Source: an uncultured Prevotellaceae bacterium
GTDB lineage: Bacteria; Bacteroidota; Bacteroidia; Bacteroidales; Bacteroidaceae
Direction: 5' to 3'
NCBI GenBank assembly: GCA_947176655.1
Contig: CAMWRK010000147.1
Location: 1-5,669, forward strand
Length of the DNA stretch: 5,669 nt
Numbering within the stretch: position 1 is the first letter of the stretch; each line of letters starts with the position of its first letter. Below are positions 5,116 to 5,669 of this stretch, in pieces. The position numbers and the translations under genes are program-made. Under the pieces are notes generated by a model. The model worked only from the letters and a program-made list of their open reading frames with translations, did not search any database and had not been told where the DNA came from.

Positions 5116-5144
5116 AGCAGATTATTCACTAAAAACATACGCAC

Positions 5145-5381
5145 ATGACAGAGCAAAGAAAACTTTTAAGCACCAGAGAGGCTGCCGGGTATTGCGGCTT
5201 TTCGCTTTCCTACTTCCGCAAGCTGATGATGCGGAGGGTTATCCCGATGTACAAGCCGACAGGCAAACTTTGTTTCTTCAAGAAAGAGGATCTGGACGCT
5301 TTCCTCACGGGGGTCCGTATCTCCTCACAGGAGGAAATCGCGGAGGAAGCCGGCCGCTACCTTGCAGGACGAAACAAGTAA
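5145..5381 (+). CDS. Excisionase-like helix-turn-helix protein (MerR/HTH_17 type)
   Basis: A 78-residue protein whose residues 7-55 form a winged helix-turn-helix of the excisionase/HTH_17 kind: LLSTREAAGYCGFSLSYFRK (helix-turn-helix), then IPMYKPTGKLCFFKKEDLDAFL (wing and closing helix). Such small proteins bind and bend DNA at element ends and steer the integrase toward excision, or act as transcription regulators of element genes. The remaining tail (about 56-78) is short and charged. The gene has its own promoter and follows the recombinase operon in the same direction, the expected place for an excision factor. The start at 5145 leaves only four residues before the fold and is the only reasonable one. 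A DNA-binding role is well supported; a true excisionase function is inferred. Confidence 0.85.
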   Translation: MTEQRKLLSTREAAGYCGFSLSYFRKLMMRRVIPMYKPTGKLCFFKKEDLDAFLTGVRISSQEEIAEEAGRYLAGRNK

Positions 5382-5414
5382 CATTTTTATTCACATCAAA
5401 AACAAATTGCAGTA

Positions 5415-5669
5415 ATGGAACAGAACAGGAACATGGAACAGGGCGGCACAGTCGCAGCCGTTCCAACGGAGAAGAAGAACGAGAACCGCAAACGTGAGAC
5501 AAGCGCAAAGGACGTGCAGGTCATACGCGCATTCTTGGAGAGTGTCGGTATCTATGAGGCAGACGCATTGCGCGTGAGCATCGTCATCGCCGACGGAAAG
5601 GAAACCGCCGGTAGCCTTTCCGCGGACGACCGTCTTGCACTTAACCGCTATCTTAATAACGGTACGGAC
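5415..5669 (+). CDS. Unrecognised protein, N-terminal 85 residues (cut by window edge)
   Basis: An open frame runs from ATG 5415 to the window end without a stop. Residues 1-32 are polar and low in complexity (MEQNRNMEQGG, then KKNENRKRETS), probably disordered. From about 33 a folded region seems to start: DVQVIRAFLESVGIYEADALRVSIVIADGKETAGSLSADDRLALNRYL. I do not recognise a family from this part. It begins 33 bases after the HTH gene and has the same GC-rich character, so the two are likely co-transcribed. A second in-frame ATG at 5433 repeats the words ATGGAACAG of the first and is an alternative start. No key residues can be named. Confidence 0.65.
   Translation, partial: MEQNRNMEQGGTVAAVPTEKKNENRKRETSAKDVQVIRAFLESVGIYEADALRVSIVIADGKETAGSLSADDRLALNRYLNNGTD

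Larger units (their letters stand above)
1309..5669 (+). mobile_element. Left-end module of a putative integrative element (integration/excision genes), right end outside window
   Basis: Two tandem tyrosine recombinases, a membrane protein, an excisionase-like HTH gene and the start of another gene share one orientation and a higher GC content than the tatC remnant beside them. The non-coding 1309-1547 region before the first recombinase carries phased repeats and a CTnDOT-type core sequence, as expected for an att/arm-site region. The exact left boundary is not proven; 1309 is simply where recognisable tatC ends. No relaxase, tra genes or cargo are visible, so conjugative element, mobilizable element and prophage all remain possible. 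Confidence 0.6.

Noticed and set aside
1..5669. tRNA genes, CRISPR arrays and insertion-sequence terminal repeats
   Set aside because: Looked for on both strands; no cloverleaf, no repeat-spacer array and no transposase were found.

Overview
The window looks like Bacteroidota DNA, most likely a gut Bacteroidales. Three promoters carry the Bacteroidetes-type -7 element (TAnnTTTG, here TACCTTTG in each), mostly without strong Shine-Dalgarno sites, and the protein families fit. Nothing in the sequence fixes a genus.

Left part (1-1308, all minus strand): the 5' part of a CDP-alcohol phosphatidyltransferase gene with its promoter, then a HigA-like XRE antitoxin. Upstream of the antitoxin lie two damaged genes. 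One is a short stretch that looks like the C-terminal tail of the matching HigB/Gp49-type toxin. The other is the C-terminal third of tatC, which has lost its N-terminal half. This reads as chromosomal DNA broken by earlier rearrangement or insertion.

Middle (1309-1547): an AT-rich non-coding stretch with several short direct repeats spaced 10, 11 or 20-21 bases apart. It also holds a promoter whose -7 element coincides with a GTAnnTTTGC sequence, the core recognised by CTnDOT-type integrases, and a small hairpin just before the first recombinase gene. I infer this is one end (att and arm-site region) of an integrative element that extends rightward beyond the window.

Right part (1548-5669, all plus strand, visibly more GC-rich than the tatC remnant): two tandem, paralogous tyrosine recombinases overlapping by ATGA, then a four-helix membrane protein of unknown function 31 bases downstream. 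A terminator-like hairpin closes this unit. A 309-base non-coding region follows, with repeats, a promoter and nested inverted repeats. It drives a 78-residue excisionase-like HTH protein and the start of an unrecognised gene cut by the window edge. The likely logic is an integration/excision module (Int1-Int2 plus a Xis-like factor) at the left end of a genomic island or integrative/conjugative element. No conjugation, mobilization or cargo genes are visible, so the type of element cannot be decided here.
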